In this document: positions 26,154 through 34,756 of the stretch, piece after piece
How positions within the stretch are numbered: the stretch's first letter is position 1
How the letters are laid out: each line of letters opens with the position of its first letter
NCBI GenBank assembly: GCA_019634415.1
Contig: JAHQVJ010000021.1
Location: 1 to 64,000 of the forward strand
Length of the DNA stretch: 64,000 nucleotides
DNA from: Myxococcales bacterium
GTDB taxonomy: Bacteria; Myxococcota_A; UBA796; GCA-2862545
Reading direction: 5' to 3'
Position numbers and translations under genes: made by a program
Notes under the pieces: model-generated
Told to the model about the DNA's origin: nothing
What the model saw: the letters and a program-made list of their open reading frames with translations, nothing else
Databases searched by the model: none

Positions 26154-27242
26154 CTACTCTCGGGCGAGGTCCCGACGCACCACCTCGGCCGCGTCCTCGT
26201 CGGGAATCGCCCGGAGCTCCACGATGTCGATCTCGGCGTTGGTGAAGGCGCCGTCGGAGGTCTCCATCGGAACCTCCACACCGCTCTTCCAGCGCATCTG
26301 GAGGTCGGGGTCCAGCTCGGCCATCGCGTCGAAGGTCTCGGTGGTGAGCTTGCGATCCTCGGGCTCTTCGCCCTCGGCCACGGGCTGGTCTTCGTCGGCC
26401 AGCAGCGTGCCCACCATGGTGCTGCCGTCGGAGGGAATCATGCCCTCGATGGAGATCTCCACCGTCTCGATCTCCTGGCCCTTGGCGTCCTTGATCGTGG
26501 CCTGGAGCACCAAGCCCGTCATGGGGTAGCGGGAGGAGTTCTTCATCATGAACTCGAACACGGTGATGTTGGAGTACAGATCCTCGCCGGGCTTCGGCCG
26601 CTCGTTCGGCAGCTGCATCCAACGAGCGTTGATGACCTCCACGTAGCGATCGGGGTTGTACAGCGGGTCGAACTCGTCGCGGACGTCGGCGCCGCCCAGC
26701 TGGTACATCGGGATCACCTGCGAGAATCCGATCCAGCCCTCCTGACCGGCCTCGGCACGTGCGCGGTACCACTCCCCCCGCTTGGCGATGAGCTCCAGCA
26801 CCGAGTCCTTGGGCAGCGGATGGTTGATGGTGGACCGCTCGTCGGGCTCCGAGCGGAGGCCCGTGCCCGGCTCGGTCACGATCATCTGGGAGAACGTGAG
26901 CCCTCCCTCCCCCAGCAGAGAGGCGTTTCCGCTCGGAAGCTGCTGCGCGAAGTAGAACATGGCGCCGCCGCCCACCACGATGAGGGCCAGCAGCGCCGCA
27001 GCGATCACCGACGCATTGGAGCCCCCGGACCGACGGTAGTCGAGGTCCAGATCGTCCACCGACTCTGGCGCGATCAACGCCTTGAGCTCCTCCACCTCGG
27101 AGACGTAGATCCACTCGTTGGAGCCAGGGGGCTGCAGCATGTCCCCCCCGGAGAGCTGGCCTCGACGCGCCAGGTCCTCGAGCTCGTCGAGCCCCTCGAC
27201 GGAGAACTGGTTGTTGCCCTGCGTGACCAGCCACTGCCCCAT
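26154..27242 (-). CDS. Membrane protein with GYF_2 and SH3b domains
   Basis: 362 residues. N-terminal residues 1-60 (WLVTQGNNQFSVEGLDEL, then GSNEWIYVSEV) fit the GYF_2 domain, common in bacterial sensory or adaptor proteins. A membrane helix follows at about 77-100 (VIAAALLALIVVGGGAMFYF). Residues of about 120-175 resemble a bacterial SH3 (SH3b) module (TGLRSEPDERS, GEWYRARAEAG, GWIGFSQ). The C-terminal 180 residues are beta-rich and unassigned (NITVFEFMMKNSS). The GYF part should be cytoplasmic and the SH3b part periplasmic, suggesting a link across the inner membrane. Downstream of nqrM by 117 bp; probably not part of that operon. Confidence 0.75.
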   Translation of the reverse strand: MGQWLVTQGNNQFSVEGLDELEDLARRGQLSGGDMLQPPGSNEWIYVSEVEELKALIAPESVDDLDLDYRRSGGSNASVIAAALLALIVVGGGAMFYFAQQLPSGNASLLGEGGLTFSQMIVTEPGTGLRSEPDERSTINHPLPKDSVLELIAKRGEWYRARAEAGQEGWIGFSQVIPMYQLGGADVRDEFDPLYNPDRYVEVINARWMQLPNERPKPGEDLYSNITVFEFMMKNSSRYPMTGLVLQATIKDAKGQEIETVEISIEGMIPSDGSTMVGTLLADEDQPVAEGEEPEDRKLTTETFDAMAELDPDLQMRWKSGVEVPMETSDGAFTNAEIDIVELRAIPDEDAAEVVRRDLARE

Positions 27243-27359
27243 GAGCGTGTCCCCTCGAACGTGTCTCGTAGTCTACCCGGCCGCTCCGAAACATCCGACG
27301 ACGTTCCGTTTGACGGGAAAGTGACCCCCGCGGAGCTGGGGGTTCACGGCGAGGCCAGG

Positions 27360-27593
27360 TTAGCGGTGGGGGTTTGGATGCGCCACCTGTGCGAGTCGAA
27401 CGAGGGGGTCGTCGGACGGGCACAGGTCGACTTCTTGCTTGGGACAAGCACCGCAAGAGAGGGCCTCGCCATCCGCCGTCACGACGTCGGGACCTCCGCA
27501 GGATCCGCGGAGGGAGCGGTTTGACAGCAGAACCCCCACGCCCATGCCGAGCATGGCGGTCCCGAACACTCCCATGGCGAGCAGCAGCTCCAT
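27360..27593 (-). CDS. nqrM: NqrM, iron-delivery/maturation factor for Na+-NQR
   Basis: 77 residues. An N-terminal membrane helix (LLAMGVFGTAMLGMGVGVLL) is followed by the conserved cysteine motif RGSCGGP and a second set (SCGACPK, DLCPS). This is the layout of NqrM (DUF539), a small membrane protein needed to build the iron centre between NqrD and NqrE. Position supports the call: last gene of the nqr operon, 9 bp after apbE. It is what separates this operon from the related Rnf type. Confidence 0.88.
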   Translation of the reverse strand: MELLLAMGVFGTAMLGMGVGVLLSNRSLRGSCGGPDVVTADGEALSCGACPKQEVDLCPSDDPLVRLAQVAHPNPHR

Positions 27594-27602
27594 GATGCCT
27601 CC

Positions 27603-28601
27603 CTAACGTTCCGGCGCAGCAGCCAACCAGGCCCCGATCCCCGCGGAGCGTCGCTCCACGAATCCATCCGCCGATGCGAGCAGCATCAGCGCCTCCAGCT
27701 GCGGGCGAGCGTCCACGGCAGCCATCCCCTCCTCGGGGCCGAGCACCATCAGCGCCGTCGCCCACCCATCGGCGGTGCGGCAGTCGGGGGCCACCACGGT
27801 GGCCGAGGCCACGACGCTGTCGTAGGGACGTCCGGTGCGCGGGTCCATGGTGTGCACCACTCGCGTCGAGCCGGCATCGTAGGCGTTGCGGTAGTTACCG
27901 GAGGTGGCGAGCGCAGCATTGCGGAGCGACACGATGGCCGCGAGCTGCGCTCCCGGTGCGGCTCCCTCCTCGGGGCGATCGATACCCAGCCGCCAGTCAC
28001 CCGTGAGACCCGCGCCGTGGGCACGCACCTCCCCTCCGATCTCCACGAGGTGGTCGGTGGCCCCCAGAGACGACAGGGCCATCGACACGCGATCGACGCC
28101 GTGCCCCTTCGCAATGGCCGATAGATCCAGGGCCGTTCCGCCGGCATCGACGGTGGTGGGCACCGCAGACAGATCCACCGTGACACGCCGCCACCCGACG
28201 CGTCCGAGCACCTCCGCGAGCTCGTCGTCGGTGGGCGGCTCGCTCCGTGGGGACCCACGAAACCCCCACAGCTCCATCAGGGGCTCCACCGTCGGATCGA
28301 AGGCCCCGCGCGTGGCCTGTGCGATGTCCAGAGCGGCGCGGACGACCTCGGCCGTCTCTGCACTCACCCCCACCGGCCCCGCGGCGCCACGCACGGCCTG
28401 GAGCTCCGAATCGTCTCGCCAGGTGGACATCCGCTGGTCCACCTGGTCCAGCGCCGCCTCCACCGCCGGTCGAACCTCGTCCCCCGACGGCTCCGCCCCC
28501 ACCCACTTCACGGTCCAGGTGGTGCCGAAGGCCTCGCCGTGGAGCACCTGCAGCTCGTCCGCCGCGGTCCCAGACCCACACGCGAGGAGCACGAAGATCA
28601 T
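27603..28601 (-). CDS. apbE: ApbE, FAD:protein FMN transferase lipoprotein
   Basis: 332 residues. The short lipoprotein signal MIFVLLAC puts it in the periplasm. ApbE attaches FMN to Thr in (S/T)GAT motifs of NqrB and NqrC. Visible family motifs: GTTWTVKW near the N-terminus, DLSAIAKGHGVDRV (flavin binding), EIGGEVRAHG, and HTMDPRTGRP, which matches the HxxDPxTG metal/FAD signature. Length fits the family (about 330-350). It sits between nqrF and nqrM with gaps of about 10 bp, so it is co-expressed with its targets. Confidence 0.93.
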   Translation of the reverse strand: MIFVLLACGSGTAADELQVLHGEAFGTTWTVKWVGAEPSGDEVRPAVEAALDQVDQRMSTWRDDSELQAVRGAAGPVGVSAETAEVVRAALDIAQATRGAFDPTVEPLMELWGFRGSPRSEPPTDDELAEVLGRVGWRRVTVDLSAVPTTVDAGGTALDLSAIAKGHGVDRVSMALSSLGATDHLVEIGGEVRAHGAGLTGDWRLGIDRPEEGAAPGAQLAAIVSLRNAALATSGNYRNAYDAGSTRVVHTMDPRTGRPYDSVVASATVVAPDCRTADGWATALMVLGPEEGMAAVDARPQLEALMLLASADGFVERRSAGIGAWLAAAPER

Positions 28602-28613
28602 GACGGACCCGGA

Positions 28614-29837
28614 TCAGCCGAAGTCATCGAATCGGACGTTCTCCTCGGGAACACCGTAGTCGTCACACATCTTCAGCACCGCCTTGAGCATGAGCGGCGG
28701 CCCGCAGAAGTAGTACTCGCAGTCCTCGGGCGCATCGTGCTTCGACAGGTAGTGGTCGATGACGATCTGGTGGATGAAGCCCACCGGGCCCTCCCAGTCG
28801 TCCTCCTCCTGCGGGTCCGACAGCGCCACGATGAAGCGGAAGTTCGGGTACTCCCGCTCGATGGCGCGGAACTCCTCCTCGTAGAAGATCTCGCGCTTGG
28901 AGCGCGCGCCGTACCAGTAGCTCACCTTCCGGCCAGTCTTCAGCGTGTTGAACAGGTGGTACAGCTGCGACCGCAACGGCGCCATCCCTGCACCACCCCC
29001 CACGTAGATCATCTCGCGCTCGGTCTCGTTGATCGCGAACTCGCCGTAGGGGCCCGACATGGTGATCTTGTCGCCGGGCTTCAGGTTGAAGACGTAGGAC
29101 GAGCACACGCCCGGAGGCACGTCCATCCCGCGAGGTGCCGTCGCGATGCGGATGTTGAGCATCACGATGTTGCCCTCGGCAGGGCAGTTGGCCATCGAGT
29201 AGGCCCGGAACACGCCTTCTTCGTCGTTGAACGCCTTGATGTCCCAGAATTTGAAGCGATCCCAGTCCTCGTGGTACTTCTCGTCGATGTCGAAGTCGCG
29301 GAACGTGCAGTTGTACAGCGGCACGTCGATCTGGATGTAGCCACCGGGCTCGAAGTCCATCTCCACGTCGTCGGGCAGCTGAACCACCAGCTCCTTGATG
29401 AAGGTCGCCACGTTGGCGTTCGAGATGACGGTCCCGGCGAACTTCTTGACCCCGAAGACCTCCTCCGGAACCTCGATCTTGAGATCCTGCTTGATCTTGA
29501 CCTGGCACGACAGGCGCACGTCTTCCTTGCGCTCCCGCAGGGAGAGCTGCCCCACCTCGGTGGGCAGGACGTCCCCTCCCCCCTCGATCACCCGGCACTT
29601 GCACATCGCACAGGTACCGCCCCCGCCGCAGGCCGAGGGGATGAAGATCTGCTGCGACGCCATGGCCGACAGCAGGGTCTGGCCTGGCTCCACCTCGACG
29701 GAGCGCTCCCCGTTCACGAGCACCGTCACGGTGCCCTCGGCGACGAGCTGGCTCTTGGCAGCAGTGAGCAGGCCCACGAGGCCCACGATCACTACGGTGA
29801 ACACCGCGACGGCGAGGAGAAGGGTGGTCGGATCCAC
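28614..29837 (-). CDS. nqrF: Na+-NQR subunit F (NADH dehydrogenase, FAD and 2Fe-2S)
   Basis: 407 residues from GTG 29837, with GGAG about 9 bases upstream; this start gives the same length as Vibrio NqrF. It has an N-terminal membrane helix (LLLAVAVFTVVIVGLVGLL), then a plant-type ferredoxin domain with cysteines in SACGGGGTCAMCKC and RLSCQV, then a ferredoxin-reductase-like domain with FAD motif RAYSMANCP, the segment VCSSYVFNL, and NADH motif YVGGGAGMAPLRS. The C-terminal EYYFCGPPLM and EENVRFDDFG are typical. It takes electrons from NADH and passes them through FAD and 2Fe-2S into the complex. Confidence 0.96.
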   Translation of the reverse strand: MDPTTLLLAVAVFTVVIVGLVGLLTAAKSQLVAEGTVTVLVNGERSVEVEPGQTLLSAMASQQIFIPSACGGGGTCAMCKCRVIEGGGDVLPTEVGQLSLRERKEDVRLSCQVKIKQDLKIEVPEEVFGVKKFAGTVISNANVATFIKELVVQLPDDVEMDFEPGGYIQIDVPLYNCTFRDFDIDEKYHEDWDRFKFWDIKAFNDEEGVFRAYSMANCPAEGNIVMLNIRIATAPRGMDVPPGVCSSYVFNLKPGDKITMSGPYGEFAINETEREMIYVGGGAGMAPLRSQLYHLFNTLKTGRKVSYWYGARSKREIFYEEEFRAIEREYPNFRFIVALSDPQEEDDWEGPVGFIHQIVIDHYLSKHDAPEDCEYYFCGPPLMLKAVLKMCDDYGVPEENVRFDDFG

Positions 29838-29851
29838 GTCGTTGGCTCCAG

Positions 29852-30466
29852 CTAGAGTTGGATTCCGGCGAAGGCCATGAAGGCGATGGCCATCAACCCG
29901 GTGGTCAACATGGTGATGCCCAAGCCCCGAAGGCCCTGGGGCACGTTGGAGTACCGCAGCTTGTAGCGAATGGCGGCCATGCTGATGATGGCGAGCGCCC
30001 AGCCCACCCCGGAGGAGAACCCGAAGACCAAGGATTGGCCGAAGTCGTAGTCCCGCTCCACCAGGAACAGCGAGGTCCCCAGGATGGCGCAGTTCACCGC
30101 GATGAGCGGCAGGAAGATGCCCAGTGCGGCGTACAGCCGCGGGCTGAAGCGGTCGATCACCATCTCGACCAGCTGCACCATGGCAGCGATCACTGCGATG
30201 AAGCTGATGAACTGAAGGAACGACAGGTCCACGTCGGCGAAGCTCGGCGACAACCAGACCAGGGCTCCGTCCGCCAACAGGAACTCGTTGAGCATGTAGT
30301 TGGCGGGCGCGGTGATGGTGAGCACGAAGATGACGGCCAAGCCGAGACCGATGGCCGTCTCCACCTTCTTGGAGACGGCGAGGAACGAGCACATCCCGAG
30401 GAAGTAGGCCAGCAGGATGTTCTCGACGAAGATCGACTTCAACGCAAGCGAAAGATAGGCTTCCAC
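29852..30466 (-). CDS. nqrE: Na+-NQR subunit E
   Basis: 204 residues, six predicted membrane helices, the usual NqrE size and fold (homologous to RnfA/NqrD). It starts [20 protein letters not shown]. Cys26 in LGMCSFLAV and Cys126 in AVNCAILG are the two conserved cysteines that, with two from NqrD, hold an iron centre in the membrane middle. Further motifs: [17 protein letters not shown] and [13 protein letters not shown]. It forms the core ion and electron path with NqrD. Start codon lies 1 bp after the nqrD stop. Confidence 0.96.
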   Translation of the reverse strand: MEAYLSLALKSIFVENILLAYFLGMCSFLAVSKKVETAIGLGLAVIFVLTITAPANYMLNEFLLADGALVWLSPSFADVDLSFLQFISFIAVIAAMVQLVEMVIDRFSPRLYAALGIFLPLIAVNCAILGTSLFLVERDYDFGQSLVFGFSSGVGWALAIISMAAIRYKLRYSNVPQGLRGLGITMLTTGLMAIAFMAFAGIQL

Positions 30467-30467
30467 C

Positions 30468-31148
30468 TTAGTTCTCCTCGGTGTAGCCGGTCCACGTCCG
30501 CTGGGCCCAGATCAGGAGACCCAGGATGATGAACGCGCCTGGAGACAGCACCATCAAGCCGTTGTCGACGTAGCCCAGATCGTAGAGCGCCTGTGGCACC
30601 ACCTGGAACCCGAAGAGGCTGCCGCTGCCGAGCAGCTCCCGGAAGAAGGCCACGGCGATGAGGATGGCCCCGTAGCCGAGCCCGTTGCCCAAGCCATCGA
30701 GGAAGGACTGCCAGGGTGGGTTCGCCATGGCGAAGGCCTCGGCGCGCCCCATCACGATGCAGTTGGTGATGATCAGACCCACGAACACGGACAGCTGCTT
30801 GCTGATCTCGTACATGTAGGCCTGCAGGATCTGGTCGACGACGATCACCAGCGAGGCGATGACCGACAGCTGCACGATGATGCGGATGCTCGGCGGGATC
30901 TGCTTGCGGAGCAGCGAGATGATCACGTTGCTCGCAGCCAGCACGGCGATCACCGCCGCCGCCATCACCAGCGAGCGATTCAGCTGGATGGTGACGGCCA
31001 GCGCCGAGCAGATGCCCAGCACCTGCACGGTGATGGGATTGTTGTCCATGAGGGGGTCGCTCATCACCTTCCGCTCCTTCTTGCCGAAGGGCAAGATGGG
31101 AGCAGCAGGCGCAGGCGCCACCTGGGATTCGATGGCGGGAGAGCTCAT
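30468..31148 (-). CDS. nqrD: Na+-NQR subunit D
   Basis: 226 residues; membrane protein with about six helices. Cys47 (LGICSALAV) and Cys130 ([17 protein letters not shown]) are the conserved iron ligands. [20 protein letters not shown] and [10 protein letters not shown] are strongly NqrD-like. The N-terminus is about 14 residues longer than in Vibrio; a second in-frame ATG at residue 29 ([10 protein letters not shown]) could be used, but ATG 31148 has GGGAGG just upstream. Forms the membrane core with NqrE. Confidence 0.95.
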   Translation of the reverse strand: MSSPAIESQVAPAPAAPILPFGKKERKVMSDPLMDNNPITVQVLGICSALAVTIQLNRSLVMAAAVIAVLAASNVIISLLRKQIPPSIRIIVQLSVIASLVIVVDQILQAYMYEISKQLSVFVGLIITNCIVMGRAEAFAMANPPWQSFLDGLGNGLGYGAILIAVAFFRELLGSGSLFGFQVVPQALYDLGYVDNGLMVLSPGAFIILGLLIWAQRTWTGYTEEN

Positions 31149-31152
31149 GGGC

Positions 31153-31920
31153 TCATCCTCCCGGTGTCCTGAGGTAGGGGTCGTACCATTCGAGGGCTTC
31201 GGCCACCATCTCGTCCACGCCGCGAGAGGTGATGGTGGCTCCGCTCACCCCGTCCACACAGTACGCAGTTTTCTCGGTGCACTGTCCCTTGACCACGCGG
31301 ATGGTCTTCGACTTGCCGGCGTCGTCGACCACCCGCTTGTCCTTGAACTGGGACTTGAATGGAAGCTCCATGATCTCGGCACCGAGACCTGGCGTCTCCT
31401 TCGGTGCGAAGAAGGTGGCACCGGTGACCTTCTCCCCCGCGGGGTCGAGGGCGAGGTAGCCCGACAGCGGGCCCCACAGTCCGTTGCCGTCCATGGGAAT
31501 GGCCACTCCCGCGACGGAGCCCTTGTCCATGCGAACGTAGACGCCGAGCACATCGGGAGCGTCTCCCTCCTGCGCCTCTTCGGACTGACCCTCGTAGTCC
31601 TCGAGCGCCTTGACGACGTCGTCGGCATCCAGGTCGCCGTCGCCGTCCTGGTCGTCTCCCTCGTCGGCGGGGGAGCCGTCGGCGGTGATGAAGCGCTGCT
31701 CCACCCGCTCTTCCCACATCTCGTCGATGGCCTCGCCCTCGAGCTCGCCGCCGTTCTCGGGCAGCCCCAGCGCATCCAAGATGTTGACGCGCAGATCGCG
31801 CTCCTTGTTGAGGTCCTGCAGGTCCCGCAACGACATGGACACGCTCGCCACGGACACACTGCACACCACGCACACGGCGGTGGCGAAGCCGAAGATTCTT
31901 GCTGTGGAGAAGCTCGCCAT
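31153..31920 (-). CDS. nqrC: Na+-NQR subunit C (covalent FMN), with an EF-hand-like acidic loop
   Basis: 255 residues. One N-terminal helix ([16 protein letters not shown]) anchors a periplasmic domain. The flavin attachment motif is SGATITS with Thr229 as the probable FMN ester site. [17 protein letters not shown] and ETPGLGAEI are family hallmarks. Unusually, residues 80-115 contain [12 protein letters not shown] (90-101), which fits a calcium-binding EF-hand/dockerin loop (Asp at 1, 3, 5, Gly at 6, Leu at 8, Asp at 12). In Vibrio NqrC the matching region is present but not of this type (compared from memory). FMN in NqrC relays electrons to NqrB. Confidence 0.94.
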   Translation of the reverse strand: MASFSTARIFGFATAVCVVCSVSVASVSMSLRDLQDLNKERDLRVNILDALGLPENGGELEGEAIDEMWEERVEQRFITADGSPADEGDDQDGDGDLDADDVVKALEDYEGQSEEAQEGDAPDVLGVYVRMDKGSVAGVAIPMDGNGLWGPLSGYLALDPAGEKVTGATFFAPKETPGLGAEIMELPFKSQFKDKRVVDDAGKSKTIRVVKGQCTEKTAYCVDGVSGATITSRGVDEMVAEALEWYDPYLRTPGG

Positions 31921-31929
31921 CGGTTCCTC

Positions 31930-33150
31930 CTAGGCTGCTGCGGCGAGGCGCTCAGCCCGTCGCCGCGTGGTCCGCTGCACCACGAAGTAGTCGATGAGCG
32001 GCGAGAACACGTTCATGAACAGGATCGCGAGCATCATGCCCTCCGGGTACGCCGGATTGACGACCCGGACGAGCACACACAGCGCGCCGATGCAGATGCC
32101 GTAGATCCATTGCCCCGTGCGCGTGGCCGAGGAGCTCACCGGATCGGTGGCCATGAACACGGCCCCGAAGGCGAACCCACCCATCACGAGGTGGTAGTGC
32201 GGAGGCAGGTGGAACACCGCCGGAGAGGCGTCGGTGGCCACGAGGTTGAGCAACGCCGCCATCGCGAACAGGCCCACCACGCACGACACCATGGTGCGCC
32301 AGGAGGCGATGCCCGCCATCACCAGGAACAGACCGCCGAGCAGCGCTCCGACGGCGCTCACCTCGCCCATGGAGCCAGGGACGAACCCGAGGGCGAGATC
32401 CTGCAGGCTCCAGCCCATCTGATCGAGGGCCGCCACCGCGTTGGGGCCAGGATCGGCGCCCGACACCGCCAGCAGCGGGGTGGCGCCCGTGTAGCCGTCC
32501 ACCACGGTGCTGGGCTCACCCAGCAGGTAGGGGTTGCCGCCCACGTCCCACACCTTCGCGCCCGAGATGGCGGCTGGGTAGGTGAAGAACACGAAGGCGC
32601 GCGCCGTGAGGGCGGGGTTCAGGATGTTCATCCCCACACCGCCGAAGACTTCCTTGCCGATGACCACACCGAACACGATTCCCGCAGCCACCATCCACAG
32701 CGGAATCGTGGGAGGGAGCGTGAGGGGGTAGAGCATGGCGGTGACGAGGAATCCCTCGTTGATCTCGTGCTTCCGCACGATGCAGAAGACGAGCTCCGCC
32801 AGACCTCCGGCCGTGTAGGAGGTGATGATGATGGGCATCATGTGCCAGCCGCCGCGGCCCATGGCCTCCATCGCCGTGAAGTCCGTCACGCCCTCGGCGA
32901 GGAACCCCTGCTGGCCGATGTTGTACCAGCCCATCAAGATGCAGGGCGTCAGGGCGTACAGCACGAAGATCATCAGCCGCTTCATGTCGAAGGGGTCGCG
33001 AACGTGCGCCCCCTCGTGGGTGGCGTGATCCGGCGTCAGGAAGAAGGTCTCGGCCCCCTCGAACAGCGGCCACGCCCAGCCGAGACTGGCGTCCTTGCCC
33101 TCGAAGAGGTGCCGATAGGTGTCGAACTGGCGAACCAGCAGCTCCTTCAT
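31930..33150 (-). CDS. nqrB: Na+-NQR subunit B (covalent FMN, ion channel)
   Basis: 406 residues, about ten membrane helices, normal NqrB length. The covalent FMN site is YTGATPLL with Thr224 (TGAT here instead of the commoner SGAT; both fit the ApbE consensus). GKEVFGGVGMNILNPALTAR and FGAVFMATDPVSSS are conserved segments. NqrB carries riboflavin and FMN, hands electrons to quinone and contains the likely Na+ path. Starts 1 bp after the nqrA stop; C-terminal end MNVFSPLIDYFVVQ is typical. Confidence 0.96.
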   Translation of the reverse strand: MKELLVRQFDTYRHLFEGKDASLGWAWPLFEGAETFFLTPDHATHEGAHVRDPFDMKRLMIFVLYALTPCILMGWYNIGQQGFLAEGVTDFTAMEAMGRGGWHMMPIIITSYTAGGLAELVFCIVRKHEINEGFLVTAMLYPLTLPPTIPLWMVAAGIVFGVVIGKEVFGGVGMNILNPALTARAFVFFTYPAAISGAKVWDVGGNPYLLGEPSTVVDGYTGATPLLAVSGADPGPNAVAALDQMGWSLQDLALGFVPGSMGEVSAVGALLGGLFLVMAGIASWRTMVSCVVGLFAMAALLNLVATDASPAVFHLPPHYHLVMGGFAFGAVFMATDPVSSSATRTGQWIYGICIGALCVLVRVVNPAYPEGMMLAILFMNVFSPLIDYFVVQRTTRRRAERLAAAA

Positions 33151-33151
33151 C

Positions 33152-34510
33152 TCACGCCTCCCGCTCGTACAGGTCGAGACCCTTCCGCAACAGCGAGTCG
33201 AACTCGATCTTGGAGGGGCAGATGAACGTGCACAGCGCCGCCTCCTCCTCCGTCATGTCGAGCAACCCCAGCTGGATGCTCTCCTCGAGGTCCCCGGCCA
33301 CGATGGACTTGAAGAGGAACTCGGGCAGGATCTCGGGGGAAGCGATGACGCGGTCGTATGCCCCGATGGGCACCATGGCGCGCTCCCCTCCCCACAGCCC
33401 CGGGCGCATGTCCACTCCGCCCGCAGGCCGGCTCCCGGTCAGCGCGGAGAGGAACGCTCGGTGGAAGGACCACTGACCGAGCATGGGCATGGCCCAGCCG
33501 AACAGCGTGCGCGGCACCTGCTTGGGCAACACGTGCACCGCACGTCGACGGAAGGAGGCCCACCGCTCGGAGTCCACGGCCTCCCCGGTGAGGACCGAGC
33601 CGCGAATCCAGCGATGCTCTCCCGCCGACACCTCACCCGTGATGTGGGAGAGGGGCGCACCGAGGAGGGTCTTCACCAGGCGCGGCTGGACCACACCGGC
33701 CCCCACCGCGGCGTAGATGCGCTCGGCGGGGAACTCGCCCGACAGGAGCGCGTGGCCGATGAGCGCAGCATCCCACGCTCGGATCGTCCACACCTGGCCG
33801 CTCCCCCGAGGGGGGTCCACGAGGTTCACCTGGACAGCCGGGTCTCCGGCTGGGTGGGGCCCGGAGAACGTGTGCCTCTGCACGCCCTGAGCGCGCAGGA
33901 AGCCCGGGTAGTTCGAGCCGGCCCGGACCGCGAGGTGCACCGTGGGGGCGAGGCGCGAGAACAGGGCGAAGGCAGCCTCGAAGGCAGCCTGGTCGTCCTC
34001 AGTCAGGAGCACGTCTGCATCGGGCTGCAGCGGCCCCGTCTCCATGGCCCCCACGAGGATGGACTGGGGCTCCTCGGAGGGCAGCGGAATCTTCCCGAGG
34101 GGGCGCGTCTCGAAGGCGCCCCACAGGCCCGTGCCGAGAGCGGCCTCGAGGGCCGCCTCGCGATCCATGGCGCGAATGGACTCGATGCCCTTCTTCTCCA
34201 GGGGCTCGGCTTCGTCGCCAGTACGGTCCACCACCACGTCGGTGATCACACGCCTCCGGCCCCGCCGGATCTCGCGGACTTTGCCGGCAACGGGGGAGCG
34301 GAACACGATGCGGGGCTCGGGCTTGTGGAAGAAGAGCACGCTGCCCCGCTTCACCTCGTCGCCCTCGCGAACCGCGGGCTTGGCCACCAGCCCCCTCATC
34401 TCCGTCGGGGAGTAGGCCACTGAGTCTGGAGGGTCGAGCTGGACGACGGGGCCCTTCGCCGCGCCTTTGATGGGGATGTCCAGCCCCCTCCTGATGACAT
34501 GGTCAGACAT
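33152..34510 (-). CDS. nqrA: Na+-NQR subunit A
   Basis: 452 residues, soluble, cytoplasmic face. N-terminal HVIRRGLDIPIKGAAKGPV and VREGDEVKRGSVLFFHKPEP match the Rnf/Nqr barrel-sandwich domain; FRSPVAGKVREIRRGRRR is the conserved Gly-rich turn. Late motifs MLDMTEEEAALCTF-like (GLLDMTEEEAALCTFICPSK) and YDRVIASPEILPEFL are typical of NqrA. It has no cofactor of its own and supports quinone access. First gene of the operon; TGAGGA lies directly ahead of ATG 34510. Promoter expected in the 246-bp gap to rnhB. Confidence 0.95.
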   Translation of the reverse strand: MSDHVIRRGLDIPIKGAAKGPVVQLDPPDSVAYSPTEMRGLVAKPAVREGDEVKRGSVLFFHKPEPRIVFRSPVAGKVREIRRGRRRVITDVVVDRTGDEAEPLEKKGIESIRAMDREAALEAALGTGLWGAFETRPLGKIPLPSEEPQSILVGAMETGPLQPDADVLLTEDDQAAFEAAFALFSRLAPTVHLAVRAGSNYPGFLRAQGVQRHTFSGPHPAGDPAVQVNLVDPPRGSGQVWTIRAWDAALIGHALLSGEFPAERIYAAVGAGVVQPRLVKTLLGAPLSHITGEVSAGEHRWIRGSVLTGEAVDSERWASFRRRAVHVLPKQVPRTLFGWAMPMLGQWSFHRAFLSALTGSRPAGGVDMRPGLWGGERAMVPIGAYDRVIASPEILPEFLFKSIVAGDLEESIQLGLLDMTEEEAALCTFICPSKIEFDSLLRKGLDLYEREA

Positions 34511-34756
34511 TCCTCACGCTCCACCAGGGGCCGGGTTTATCGACTTCGACCGGGAAGTCCACTTCCTTGAGGGCCACGTCTCGTTCGGACAGCACGGCAT
34601 GTAGAGACCTTTGCCGTTCGAAGCCGAGGGTGCGCCAGCGGCGCAACCATATGTGTCAGTCTGGTCGTCGCCTCGATGGGCCGGAAGACAGTGCCAGGAC
34701 CTGTTTTTGGCTCCTCCAGGCGATAGTCGCGCTCAGCTCGACCGCTTGGAGGAGCG
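34511..34756. promoter_or_regulatory. Divergent promoter region between nqrA and rnhB
   Basis: 246 bp without a gene, the longest gap in the window. It must hold the promoter of the nine-kilobase nqr operon (minus) and of rnhB (plus). A 15-nt inverted repeat TGCGCCAGCGGCGCA lies at 34631-34645 (6-bp arms) and could be an operator; chance cannot be excluded. A T-run (TGTTTTTGG, near 34700) has no strong stem beside it. No clear sigma-70 boxes were found. Confidence 0.4.

Noticed and set aside
30468..31062. nqrD start at the second ATG (residue 29).
   Set aside because: Not excluded, but ATG 31148 has the better ribosome site and gives a length closer to known NqrD, so it is kept.
27360..34510. 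The redox operon could be the Rnf complex.
   Set aside because: Gene order, lengths, NqrM with its cysteine motif, ApbE and the NqrF 2Fe-2S plus reductase layout all fit Na+-NQR. Rnf would need RnfB and RnfC with their iron-sulphur ferredoxin domains.
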